From: Hymenobacter duratus | GTDB taxonomy: Bacteria; Bacteroidota; Bacteroidia; Cytophagales; Hymenobacteraceae | Assembly (NCBI RefSeq): GCF_014698995.1 | Contig: NZ_JACWZZ010000002.1 | Location: forward strand, 186,001-250,000 | DNA: 64,000 nucleotides | Direction of reading: 5' to 3' | Part shown: positions 15,921 to 24,082 of the stretch, in pieces | Position numbering within the stretch: position 1 is the stretch's first letter | Layout: every line of letters starts with the position of its first letter | Translations under genes and position numbers: made by a program | The notes under the pieces: generated by a model | What the model saw: only the letters and a program-made list of their open reading frames with translations | Database searches by the model: none | What the model was told of the DNA's origin: nothing

Positions 15921-16052
15921 CTAAACAGTCCAGGACAACAAACCAGAAGCGGCCAGCCCAGGCCATATCAGGGCAACATCAGCGCAGGTTTTCTTTCCGC
16001 ATGACTGAGCAGCGGCAGTAGTAGCATGTTGAGAACAGCATGTGGTACGCAT
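15921..16052 (-). CDS. Possible 43-residue leader peptide upstream of hom
   Basis: Between the attenuator and hom a small frame on the hom strand starts at the ATG at 16052 (MRTTCCSQHATTAAAQSCGKK) and stops immediately before the hom start codon. It has four Thr and several Cys codons in its first half, so it could be a leader or a translational coupler for hom. No homology is recognised and it may be chance; a longer frame with another ATG begins at 16109. Confidence 0.3.
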   Translation of the reverse strand: MRTTCCSQHATTAAAQSCGKKTCADVALIWPGLAASGLLSWTV

Positions 16053-16131
16053 AGGGAAAGGACGTATTGAGGTGAATGAAACGCCTCCCTTACCAAAGCA
16101 CCTGATCAAGATTCCTTACCGAAATGGGCAT

Positions 16132-16162
16132 AAAAAAAGCCCTTCCGATAAGTCAGAAGAGC
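16132..16162 (-). terminator. Rho-independent attenuator of the hom SAM riboswitch
   Basis: On the minus strand the arms GCTCTTC (16156-16162) and GAAGGGC (16139-16145) form a 7-bp stem followed by seven T (16138-16132). The segment TCTTCT (16155-16160) in its 5' side can instead pair with AGAAGA (16196-16201) in the 3' strand of riboswitch stem P1, giving a classical mutually exclusive antiterminator. Confidence 0.8.
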
Positions 16163-16191
16163 CGCACCCGCCGCAGCGGGGCATCATTCAG

Positions 16192-16302
16192 CTTATCTTC
16201 TCCCAAGCCTGCCGCAGCACGCCTGAAACAGGATTTAGCACCTGGTATTGCTACTGGTTGCTAAGGCATCACAGGGCCTGTCCCTCCGCCTTTCTTGATA
16301 AG
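16192..16302 (-). ncRNA. SAM-I (S-box) riboswitch controlling hom
   Basis: On the minus strand the stretch begins CTTATCAAGAAAGGCGGAGG and ends GATAAG, forming stem P1. Between them are the conserved SAM-I elements in order: GGAGGGA, GGCCC, GAUGCC and GCAACC of the core, then AGGUGCUAAAUCCUG, which is the P3/P4 junction signature, and the final GAGAAGAUAAG. This aptamer binds S-adenosylmethionine. A terminator follows downstream, and the first gene after it is hom. The arrangement predicts that SAM stabilises P1, frees the terminator and stops hom transcription. Confidence 0.95.
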
Positions 16303-16325
16303 TGCTCCGTGAAAGGAGCGCACGG

Positions 16326-16355
16326 CAAATATACAACCCGAAGCAGCAGACGCAA
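16326..16355 (-). promoter_or_regulatory. Bacteroidota-type promoter for the hom transcript
   Basis: On the minus strand TTG (16355-16353) is followed after 19 bases by TATATTTG (16333-16326), a full match to the TTG/TAnnTTTG consensus of the Bacteroidota housekeeping sigma factor. Transcription would begin about 15-20 bases before the riboswitch. Confidence 0.75.
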
Positions 16356-16401
16356 GTAGGTATGCCTGCACTAGACATTTGCAGCGCGGCAACCAATGGC
16401 A

Positions 16402-16433
16402 TTGGCCGGCGTTGTGGCTTTCTGTTACCTTTG
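16402..16433 (+). promoter_or_regulatory. Bacteroidota-type promoter for the E2 gene
   Basis: TTG at 16402-16404, a 21-base spacer and TACCTTTG at 16426-16433 match the TTG/TAnnTTTG consensus, 46 bases before the start codon. Confidence 0.7.
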
Positions 16434-16479
16434 AGTCCGCAAATTCCCCACCCAATACTCCAACCCCTACCCCAACCGC

Positions 16480-17874
16480 ATGGCACGAGTGGAAATGACG
16501 ATGCCCAAGATGGGCGAATCCATCATGGAAGGCACCGTCCTGAAATGGCTTAAACAAGTTGGCGACACCATCGAGCAGGATGAATCCGTGCTTGAAGTAG
16601 CAACCGACAAAGTTGATACCGAAGTGCCTGCCATTCATGCCGGCGTGCTGCAGGAAATTCTGGTGCAGGAAGGCCAGGTAGTAGCCGTAGGCGCTCCTAT
16701 AGCCATTGTAGAAACCGATGCAGCCAATGCCGGTGCTTCTGCTCCGGCAGCTGCCCAAGCTACTGCTGCCTCCTCCGACAACGGCGTGGCGGCAGTGCCC
16801 TATCTGCCCGAAGCCGGCGACCCACAGGCCAACCAGGCGCAAGCAGTGAGTACCTCAGCCGCTCAGCCGCAGCCGGGCCGCTTCTATTCGCCGCTGGTGC
16901 TCAGCATTGCCCGCGAAGAAGGCATTTCGATGGCCGACCTGGAGTATCTGCCCGGTACCGGTAGCGAAGGCCGGGTCACGAAGAAAGATATTCTTGACTA
17001 TGTAGCTGGCGGCAAGAAGCCACTTGGTGCTGCACAGGCGGCGGCAGCTCAACCAGCAGCTCAGCAGCCCCCCGCTGCTCCTGCTCCTCAGGCAGCAGCT
17101 CCGGCAGCACAGCCAGTAGCCCAAACACCAGCGGCAGCGCCCAAAGCGGCGCCCTCAGTAAGTGGCAACCAGGAACTGATTGAGATGGACCGGATGCGCA
17201 AAATGATTGCGCAACGTATGGTTGACTCTAAGCGCATTTCGCCCCACGTTACTTCCTTCGTAGAGGCCGACGTGACGGACATCGTGAACTGGCGCAACAA
17301 GCACAAGGATGGCTATAAAAAGCGCGAGGGTGAAAACCTCACCTTCACGCCCATCTTCATCCAGGCCATTGCGCGCGCTATCCAGGACTTCCCGAACATC
17401 AACGTATCGGTAGAAGGCGACTACATCATCAAGAAGCGTGACATCAACGTGGGTGTAGCAGTGGCGCTGCCTTCCGGCAACCTTATTGTGCCCGTAATTC
17501 ACAACGCCGACCAGCTTAACCTCAACGGCCTGAGCAAGCGGGTGAATGACCTCGCCAACCGCGCCCGGGCCAACAAGCTGAAGCCCGAAGATCTGGAAGG
17601 CGGCACCTACACGGTATCCAACGTCGGCTCGTTCGGCAACGTGATGGGCACGCCCATCATCATGCAGCCACAGGTAGCCATCATGGCTGTTGGCGCTATC
17701 AAGAAGAAGCCGGCCGTCATCGAAACTCCGCAGGGCGACCTGATTGGCATTCGCCACTTCATGTTCCTGAGCCACAGCTATGACCACCGCGTGGTAGATG
17801 GCTCGCTCGGTGGCCAATTCGTGCGCCGCGTGGCCGATTACCTGGAGCAATTCGACCCGAATACGGCTATTTAG
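16480..17874 (+). CDS. 2-oxoacid dehydrogenase complex E2 (dihydrolipoamide acyltransferase)
   Basis: The 464-residue protein has an N-terminal lipoyl domain (about 1-76, lipoylated Lys in EVATDKVDTEV), a flexible Ala/Pro linker, a peripheral-subunit-binding domain (about 128-165, FYSPLVLSIAREEGI and GRVTKKDIL), a second Ala/Pro/Gln linker and the catalytic domain from about 230 on. The active-site motif SYDHRVVDGS with the catalytic His is near the C-terminus. The DKVDTEV motif fits branched-chain or 2-oxoglutarate-type E2. The fused E1 at 53643-56063 is the likely partner in the cell; E3 is not in the window. A consensus promoter lies directly upstream and a terminator follows. Confidence 0.93.
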   Translation: MARVEMTMPKMGESIMEGTVLKWLKQVGDTIEQDESVLEVATDKVDTEVPAIHAGVLQEILVQEGQVVAVGAPIAIVETDAANAGASAPAAAQATAASSDNGVAAVPYLPEAGDPQANQAQAVSTSAAQPQPGRFYSPLVLSIAREEGISMADLEYLPGTGSEGRVTKKDILDYVAGGKKPLGAAQAAAAQPAAQQPPAAPAPQAAAPAAQPVAQTPAAAPKAAPSVSGNQELIEMDRMRKMIAQRMVDSKRISPHVTSFVEADVTDIVNWRNKHKDGYKKREGENLTFTPIFIQAIARAIQDFPNINVSVEGDYIIKKRDINVGVAVALPSGNLIVPVIHNADQLNLNGLSKRVNDLANRARANKLKPEDLEGGTYTVSNVGSFGNVMGTPIIMQPQVAIMAVGAIKKKPAVIETPQGDLIGIRHFMFLSHSYDHRVVDGSLGGQFVRRVADYLEQFDPNTAI

Positions 17875-17891
17875 GTTGCCTCATTTACTGG

Positions 17892-17916
17892 AAAGCCCGT
17901 CGTTCCGGCGGGCTTT
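17892..17916 (+). terminator. Terminator after the E2 gene
   Basis: AAAGCCCG (17892-17899) pairs with CGGGCTTT (17909-17916), followed by TCTTTT, 17 bases after the E2 stop codon. Confidence 0.8.
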
Positions 17917-17934
17917 TCTTTTGCCTGAACCACC

Positions 17935-18141
17935 ATGAAAAACGTTATTACCCTTGGGGCGCTGGTCATTTCCCTGGCCCTGATTGTTTACCTGTACGTG
18001 CGCCTTTCTGATACAGAACAGAAACTGGCTGCTGCCGAACAGAACGCCAAAGACTGTATGCAGGTGACTTTCCAGCTGCAGAACAAGCTCACGCAAGCTA
18101 CCAGCGGCAAAGCGCCCGACAGCCTGCAAGCGCGCAAGTAG
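17935..18141 (+). CDS. Small membrane-anchored coiled-coil protein
   Basis: The 68-residue product has one N-terminal membrane helix (about 5-24, ITLGALVISLALIVYLYV) followed by a short amphipathic coiled-coil (LSDTEQKLAAAEQNAKDCM). It starts 60 bases after the E2 stop, beyond a terminator, and is itself followed by a strong terminator, so it is a separate small transcription unit. I recognise no family; the topology is clear but the function is not. Confidence 0.65.
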   Translation: MKNVITLGALVISLALIVYLYVRLSDTEQKLAAAEQNAKDCMQVTFQLQNKLTQATSGKAPDSLQARK

Positions 18142-18160
18142 CTTCCTGCACAGCCACACA

Positions 18161-18195
18161 AAAAAGGCCCGCCTGCTGAGCAGACGGGCCTTTTT
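18161..18195. terminator. Bidirectional terminator between the small protein and the TonB receptor gene
   Basis: Arms AAAAAGGCCCGCCTG (18161-18175) and CAGACGGGCCTTTTT (18181-18195) form a 15-bp stem with one mismatch, with A- and T-runs for both directions of this convergent pair. Confidence 0.9.
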
Positions 18196-18214
18196 GTATA
18201 AGGAGCACCAGCCG

Positions 18215-20803
18215 TTATGGCCGTCCGCCGCTGGGGCCCTGGGCCGGGGTTGCGCCAGCGCCATTGCCGCCGTCGGTGCCGCCGTCTTTCAGGTCATCGT
18301 TGTTGACGGAACGCTTGCGCCGCGCAGGAGCCATGCTCATCTTCCCGATGCGGTAGCTGATGTTCATGCGGAAACCTGTGCGCCGCAGTACGTTCACGCT
18401 GTTCTGCTCCAGGAAGGGCGTGCTGATGGAGCTGCGGATTTTGTTGGTGGGCGTGAAGATGTTATCGGCCCCGAAACCGATGGAGCCTTTCTTCTCGGCA
18501 AAATCCTTCTTCACCCCTACGCTATACACCCCGAAGCCGCCCTGGTAGCCTTGCAGCTGCACCTGCCGGCCGCGGTAAAACGCAAACGCCTGCATGCCCC
18601 AGCCTTTGGTAAAGCTGTAGCCCCCCATCATTCGGCCACTGGCCACCCAACCCTGGTTGCTGGCTGCATACAGCGGGCTGGAAATGTTGTTGTCGAGGGT
18701 GGCGTAGTACACGTCGGCGCCGCCGCCCAGCGTCAGCTTGTTGTTGATGTTGACGTTGGCGTTCAGGCTGCCGCCGTAGGCGTTTTCGGTGCCGATGTTG
18801 TCGTAGGTGGTCCGCACAATAGCGCCGTCCTGCGTGCGGATGGGCTGGATGGAGCCATCCGTGTTCCGCGCAAACACCGAGAAATTGAGCGAGGTCTGCT
18901 TGATGAAGGTATTGTAGCCCAGCTCGTAGTTGTTGGTGTATTCTGGCTGCAGCAGCGGGTTGCCTTCCGTGGTGCTGACCTGGTTAGGCACCTGTCGGTT
19001 AGGGTTCAGAAACTGCAGCGACGGACGCTGAATGCGGCGGTTGTAGGCCACTTTCAGTACGTTGCCGTTGGTCAGCTTCCGCGACAGGTTCACGCTGGGT
19101 ACCAGCACCCCATAGGATGGAATGGAAGGCGCGTTTTCAGTACGGAAATTGGCGTCGATGGTCGTGTATTCGTAGCGGGCACCAGCTTTCAGCGTGTAGC
19201 TTTTCAGGAAGCTGAGCGTGTACGAAGCATAAGCTGCCGCCACGTTCTGGTTGTAGTCGAATACGTTCGAGAGGTTGGTGCCGGACTGCGGCTGGCCGTT
19301 GAGCAGCGTGGTGTAGTCGCTGTTTACGCGGCGCATAATGTCCTTGGCGCCAAACTCCAGTAGCTGGGTTTTGCTCAGGGGCGTCTGGTAGTCGGCCTGC
19401 ACCGTTACTTCCTGGTTGTAGCTGTCGTTGTCGTTGCGCAGATTGTCGCCGGTATTCTCGCCGGCCAGAATCAGGTTAGTGAAGTTGTTGGTGCGGGTGT
19501 TGCGGCTGTACTGGGCCAGCAGACTGAACTCGCGCTGCGGCGTTTCGAAGGTGCGGGTGTAGTTCAGGGTGGCGTCTAGCGTATTCGAGTTATCAAGCAC
19601 ACTGATGTCGCGCAGGCTGCTGGTCGGGTTGCGGCCATCGAAGTAGGCAATACTGGTGCTCTGGTTGTCCTGGTAGTTCGTGCCATTGCGCAAACCCAGC
19701 TGCACCGATGCCGACAGGAAGTTGTACTTGTTGATATCGTAGTCCCAGCCCAGCGAGTAGCGCCCGAACAGGTTCTGGTTGCGCGTGTCGGCTTCCTGCA
19801 CGGTGCGGCTCAGCAGCTCACGGGTGCTCAGGTCCTGCCCCTGAATGGAATACGTCTGCTGCTCGTTGCGGAAGCTGCCCGGCGTGTTGTACTGGCCCCG
19901 GCCGCCGCCACCCAGCGAAAAGCCCATCTTGCCCACGCGGTACGAGGCACTCAGGCCCAGGTCGGAGCTGCGCAACCCAATGCTGCTGCGCAGGTCCAGC
20001 GTAAAGCCCTGCAGGTTGTTCTGCTTGGTCACGATGTTGATGATACCACCAGAGCCTTCCGCATCGTATTTGGCCGAAGGCGAGGTAATGACTTCCACCG
20101 ACTTGATCTGGTCGGCGGGAATCTGCTTCAGCGCATCGGCAATACTGTTGGCGGAGATGGTGCTGGGGCGGTTGTTGATGAGCACCCGAATGTTGGAGCT
20201 GCCGCGCAGGCTCACGTTGCCATCAAGGTCGACGCTGAGCATGGGCACCCGTTTGAGCACATCGGTAGCGTCGCCGCCACGGGTGGTTTCGTCCTTTTCG
20301 GCGTTGTATACGGTGCGGTCTACCTTCTCTTCTATCAAGCTGCGCTGGCCTTCCACTACTACTTCGCCCAGCTTCTGCGCCGACGACTCCAGCACGATAC
20401 CGCCCAGCGCCACCGTGTTACCGGCGTCCGTAATTACAACGCCGGTCTTTTCAACGCTCTTGTAGCCGATGAAGCTGATCTGCACGGTATAGGTGCCAGC
20501 GGCCACACGCGGAATCGAGAATTTGCCGTTATCATCGGCCGAAGTCCCGTCCACCGCTTTGCCAGTAGCAGGGTTCAGCAATACTATCGTAGCATAGGGT
20601 ACTGGCTGCTTGGAAGCCGCGTCCGTCACGGTGCCGGTGATACGGCCGGTGCCTGCTTGCGGTGCAGTGGCTGCACCCTGCGGGGCCTGTCCGGGCGCAC
20701 CAGCGGGGCGCATCCCTCCGGCAGGCCGTTCGCCCTGTGGCATCTGTGCCCAGCCCAGTCGGCCAGCCGTGGTGAGAACCAGAACGAGGAAAATCTTTTT
20801 CAT
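18215..20803 (-). CDS. TonB-dependent receptor-like outer-membrane beta-barrel protein
   Basis: The 862-residue protein has a signal peptide (KKIFLVLVLTTAGRLGWAQ), a Pro/Gly/Ala-rich low-complexity stretch up to about residue 52, and a carboxypeptidase-regulatory-like domain (ITGTVTDAASKQPVPYATIVL) to about 140. A plug domain follows (VDRTVYNAEKDETTRGGDATDVLKR split around VLINNRPS and SAKYDAEGSGGIINIVTK), then a large barrel. The pattern fits the outer-membrane beta-barrel family OMP_b-brl_3 of Bacteroidota, which takes up or exports unknown substrates. The C-terminus carries a polar Gly/Asn/Asp tail (after SMAPARRKR) that is unusual because barrels normally end in an aromatic residue. No SusD partner is adjacent. 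Confidence 0.88.
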   Translation of the reverse strand: MKKIFLVLVLTTAGRLGWAQMPQGERPAGGMRPAGAPGQAPQGAATAPQAGTGRITGTVTDAASKQPVPYATIVLLNPATGKAVDGTSADDNGKFSIPRVAAGTYTVQISFIGYKSVEKTGVVITDAGNTVALGGIVLESSAQKLGEVVVEGQRSLIEEKVDRTVYNAEKDETTRGGDATDVLKRVPMLSVDLDGNVSLRGSSNIRVLINNRPSTISANSIADALKQIPADQIKSVEVITSPSAKYDAEGSGGIINIVTKQNNLQGFTLDLRSSIGLRSSDLGLSASYRVGKMGFSLGGGGRGQYNTPGSFRNEQQTYSIQGQDLSTRELLSRTVQEADTRNQNLFGRYSLGWDYDINKYNFLSASVQLGLRNGTNYQDNQSTSIAYFDGRNPTSSLRDISVLDNSNTLDATLNYTRTFETPQREFSLLAQYSRNTRTNNFTNLILAGENTGDNLRNDNDSYNQEVTVQADYQTPLSKTQLLEFGAKDIMRRVNSDYTTLLNGQPQSGTNLSNVFDYNQNVAAAYASYTLSFLKSYTLKAGARYEYTTIDANFRTENAPSIPSYGVLVPSVNLSRKLTNGNVLKVAYNRRIQRPSLQFLNPNRQVPNQVSTTEGNPLLQPEYTNNYELGYNTFIKQTSLNFSVFARNTDGSIQPIRTQDGAIVRTTYDNIGTENAYGGSLNANVNINNKLTLGGGADVYYATLDNNISSPLYAASNQGWVASGRMMGGYSFTKGWGMQAFAFYRGRQVQLQGYQGGFGVYSVGVKKDFAEKKGSIGFGADNIFTPTNKIRSSISTPFLEQNSVNVLRRTGFRMNISYRIGKMSMAPARRKRSVNNDDLKDGGTDGGNGAGATPAQGPSGGRP

Positions 20804-21117
20804 GAACTTCTATTGAAAGATGCCGCCCGGCAAACCGGCGCGGCGTTATGGCTGCTCTATTGTTGGCGCGAACTTACCTCAGGTGCCAAAGGCCCGAAAA
20901 TCAAACCGACTAACCAGCAGTTTCTGCCCTTGAAAACCCACAAATCATCCGCTGGTTTCGCCGACCAGCCGAAGCCACAGACACGCTTTCGGCAGTAGAG
21001 TGGCACATGGTGTAGAAATTAGTTTCGAATCGGGCCTTGCAACCGGAATACTCTTGATTTTGCCCTGCAAGCGCTCCGCCAACTACCAGGCGCCACGCCT
21101 CTCCCCATGCTTTGGGC
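20804..21117. other. Gene-free stretch between the TonB receptor and valS
   Basis: About 310 bases upstream of the receptor gene (same strand as valS). I see no gene, no RNA and no convincing promoter element beyond the terminator that follows at 21127. Confidence 0.4.
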
Positions 21118-21126
21118 TGAGAAAAG

Positions 21127-21158
21127 AAAAGGCCGGCTCCTTGGGAGCCAGCCTTTTT
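21127..21158 (-). terminator. Terminator after valS
   Basis: AAAAGGCCGGCTCC (21127-21140) and GGAGCCAGCCTTTTT (21144-21158) form a stem with one mismatch, 24 bases beyond the valS stop codon; T-runs exist for both strands. Confidence 0.85.
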
Positions 21159-21181
21159 CAAGCTACTCTATTGCGGTAGTA

Positions 21182-23812
21182 CTACAACGCCGCCAGGCTT
21201 TGCTCCAGGGCCGTGATTTTGGCTTCGGTGTCGGCCAGCTTCTGCCGCTCGCGCTCCACCAGGTCGGGCTTAGCGTTGGCCACGAACTTCTCGTTAGCCA
21301 GCTTTTTCAGCACCGAGTCGCGGAAGCCTTGGGCGTATTCCAGCTCCTTGGTCAGGCGCTCCTTCTCGGCCCCGAGGTCAATCTGCCCTTCCAGCGGCAC
21401 AAAGAACTCCGCGCCGCCCGCCACGAAGCATACCGAAGCCGCCGGCGCTTCCGTCACCACCGATACGTCGGTGAGGGCGGCCAGCTTGCGGATGATGCCG
21501 TCGTAATCGGTCAGCAGCTGGGTGTCGTCGGTTTTGGCGGCCAGGGTCAGGGGCTTGTTGGGGCCCAGGCCCTTCTGGTTGCGGATGGTGCGCACGCCAC
21601 CCACGATGGCCAAGGCCTTTTCCATGCGGGCCAGCACCTCGGCGGCACCCGCTACGGGCTGGGCCTTGGGCCAGGCCGCCACGCACACGTACTCCTTGGG
21701 GCCGCGCTCCTGCAGCTCGTGCCAGATTTCCTCGGTGATGAAGGGCATGAACGGGTGCAGCAGCTTGAGCAGGGTTTCCAGGAAGCCGGTGGTCAGGCGC
21801 AGCGTTTCGGGGTCGATGGGGGCCTGGTAAGCGGGCTTGATCATCTCCAGGTACTCCGAGCAGAAGTCGTCCCACACCAGCTTGTACACCGTCATCAGCG
21901 CGTCGCTCATCCGGAACTTCTCGAAGTGCTCGTCCAGCTCCACAATGGTGGCGTTCAACTTGGCACCGAACCACTCCACGGCCTTGTCGTTGGGGAAAGG
22001 CAGCGCGGCATCTACCTCCCAGCCCTTGATCAGGCGGAAGGCATTCCAGAGCTTGTTGCTGAAGTTACGGCCCTGCTCCACCAGCTTTTCGTCATAAAGC
22101 AGGTCGTTGCCGGCCGGGGCCGAGAACAGCATGCCGGTCCGTACGCCATCGGCCCCGAACTGCTTGATAAGGTCCAGCGGATCGGGCGAGTTGCCGAGCT
22201 GCTTGCTCATCTTGCGGCCCTGGGCGTCGCGCACGATGCCGGTGAGGTAGACGTTGCGGAACGGCACTTCCTTGCGGAATTCCAGCCCGGCCATAATCAT
22301 GCGGGCCACCCAGAAGAACAGGATGTCCGGCCCCGTCACCAAGTCGTTGGTGGGGTAGAAATAGTTGACGTCGGCGTTGTCGGGATCCTTGAAGCCGTCG
22401 AACACCGAAATCGGCCACAGCCACGACGAAAACCAGGTATCCAGCACGTCCTCGTCCTGACGCAGATCCGAAAGCTGCAGGTCGGCGTTGCCGCTCTGCT
22501 CGCGGGCCTGGATCAGGGCTTCCTCGGCGGTGAGGGCCACCACGTAGGTGCCGTCGGGCAGGTAGTAGGCCGGAATCTGCTGGCCCCACCACAGCTGCCG
22601 CGAGATGCACCAGTCGCGCACGTTTTCCATCCACACCCGGTAGGTATTTTTGAACTTGGCCGGGTGCAGCTTCACGGTATCGTTTTCCACTACTTCCAAA
22701 GCCGGCTTGGCCAGGTGCTCCATTTTCAGGAACCACTGCAAACTCAGGCGCGGCTCAATGACGGCCTTGGTGCGCTCCGAGGTCTGCACGATGCTGGCGT
22801 ACTCCTCCACCTTCACCAAGTGGCCGGCTTCCTCCAGGTCCTTCACGATGTTGCGGCGGGCCGCAAACCGGTCCTGGCCCACGTAGAGCACCGCTTTTTC
22901 GTTAAGCGAGCCGTCGTTGTTGAGGATGTCGATAACGGGCAGGTTGTGCTTCACGCCCAGCTCGTAGTCGTTCAAATCGTGCGCCGGCGTCACCTTCAGC
23001 GCACCCGTGCCGAAGTCGATGCTCACGTACTCGTCCAGAATCACCGGAATTTCGCGGCCCAGCAGCGGAATCCGCACCTTCGCCCCGTGCAGGTGCGTGT
23101 AGCGCGGGTCGTTCGGGTTCACCGCCACGGCCACGTCTGCCATGATAGTTTCGGGCCGCGAAGTAGCTACAGTCAGGAACTGGCCCTCCTGCCCTACCAC
23201 TTCATACCGCAGATGGTACATCTTGGCCATGACGTCCTTGGGAATTACTTCCTCATCGGACAAGGCGGTCTGGCCCAGCGGGTCCCAGTTCACCATCCGG
23301 ACGCCACGATACACGAGGCCTTTCTGGTGCAGGTCCACGAACACGCGCAGCACGGCCTCGGTCAGCTCGGGCTCCATCGTGAAGCGCGTCCGGTCCCAGT
23401 CGCAGGAGGCGCCCAGCTGCTTGAGCTGCTCCAGAATGATACCGCCGTACTTTTCCTTCCACGCAAAGGCGTGCTCCAGGAACTGCTCCCGGGTCAGGTC
23501 CTTTTTCTCGATGCCCTGCTCCTTCAGCAAGGCCACCACCTTGGCCTCGGTGGCAATAGAGGCGTGGTCGGTGCCGGGCACCCAGCACGCTTCCTTGCCC
23601 TGCATGCGCGCCCGGCGCACCAGCACGTCCTGAATGGTATTATTGAGCATGTGGCCCATGTGCAGCACGCCCGTTACGTTGGGCGGCGGAATCACCACGG
23701 TGTAGGGCTGCTTGCGGGGGTTGGCTTTGGCTTTGAAAAAGCCCTGCTCCTGCCAGCGCTGGTACCATTTGGCTTCAACGTCGGCGGGCGTATAGGTTTT
23801 GGCGATGGACAT
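21182..23812 (-). CDS. valS: Valyl-tRNA synthetase
   Basis: The 876-residue class I synthetase charges tRNA-Val. It shows the HIGH-type motif as PNVTGVLHMGHML at about 44-56, the editing (CP1) domain with TSRPETIMADVAVAV and GTGALKVTPAHD, the KMSKS-type loop GRKMSKQLGNSPDPLD, the anticodon-binding domain and a C-terminal coiled coil (KERLTKELEYAQGF to the end). Length is normal for a bacterial ValS. It stands alone between terminators; a possible TACTTTTG promoter element lies 30 bases upstream of the start. Confidence 0.97.
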   Translation of the reverse strand: MSIAKTYTPADVEAKWYQRWQEQGFFKAKANPRKQPYTVVIPPPNVTGVLHMGHMLNNTIQDVLVRRARMQGKEACWVPGTDHASIATEAKVVALLKEQGIEKKDLTREQFLEHAFAWKEKYGGIILEQLKQLGASCDWDRTRFTMEPELTEAVLRVFVDLHQKGLVYRGVRMVNWDPLGQTALSDEEVIPKDVMAKMYHLRYEVVGQEGQFLTVATSRPETIMADVAVAVNPNDPRYTHLHGAKVRIPLLGREIPVILDEYVSIDFGTGALKVTPAHDLNDYELGVKHNLPVIDILNNDGSLNEKAVLYVGQDRFAARRNIVKDLEEAGHLVKVEEYASIVQTSERTKAVIEPRLSLQWFLKMEHLAKPALEVVENDTVKLHPAKFKNTYRVWMENVRDWCISRQLWWGQQIPAYYLPDGTYVVALTAEEALIQAREQSGNADLQLSDLRQDEDVLDTWFSSWLWPISVFDGFKDPDNADVNYFYPTNDLVTGPDILFFWVARMIMAGLEFRKEVPFRNVYLTGIVRDAQGRKMSKQLGNSPDPLDLIKQFGADGVRTGMLFSAPAGNDLLYDEKLVEQGRNFSNKLWNAFRLIKGWEVDAALPFPNDKAVEWFGAKLNATIVELDEHFEKFRMSDALMTVYKLVWDDFCSEYLEMIKPAYQAPIDPETLRLTTGFLETLLKLLHPFMPFITEEIWHELQERGPKEYVCVAAWPKAQPVAGAAEVLARMEKALAIVGGVRTIRNQKGLGPNKPLTLAAKTDDTQLLTDYDGIIRKLAALTDVSVVTEAPAASVCFVAGGAEFFVPLEGQIDLGAEKERLTKELEYAQGFRDSVLKKLANEKFVANAKPDLVERERQKLADTEAKITALEQSLAAL

Positions 23813-23841
23813 CGTCGGAGGAAATCAGTTCAGAATACCCG

Positions 23842-23849
23842 CAAAAGTA
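23842..23849 (-). promoter_or_regulatory. Possible -7 element for valS
   Basis: On the minus strand TACTTTTG fits TAnnTTTG and lies 30 bases before the valS start codon. No TTG is seen at the expected -33 distance, so confidence is limited. Confidence 0.4.
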
Positions 23850-24082
23850 GGCATTTCGGGCGGGGGCTGGAAATGGCCCTGTTCCGGTAACAGCAGTGGT
23901 CTTCGCAGCCGTAAAAAGCCGGCCAGCCAGCTCCCTACACGTCCGTAATTCTGATATTTATCGGGCTCATATCTGGCATAAACCGTATTTTGGCACTTCT
24001 CAAGCGTACCTTCCGCCACCTTGCCGCAGGTATTGCCAATTTAGTTTTAGCCTGTTTTCCTTCCTGTAGTTGATGCGTGCGT

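Noticed and set aside
21107..23890. 927-residue open frame on the + strand opposite valS
   Set aside because: Mirror frame of a full valyl-tRNA synthetase, without any recognisable motif.
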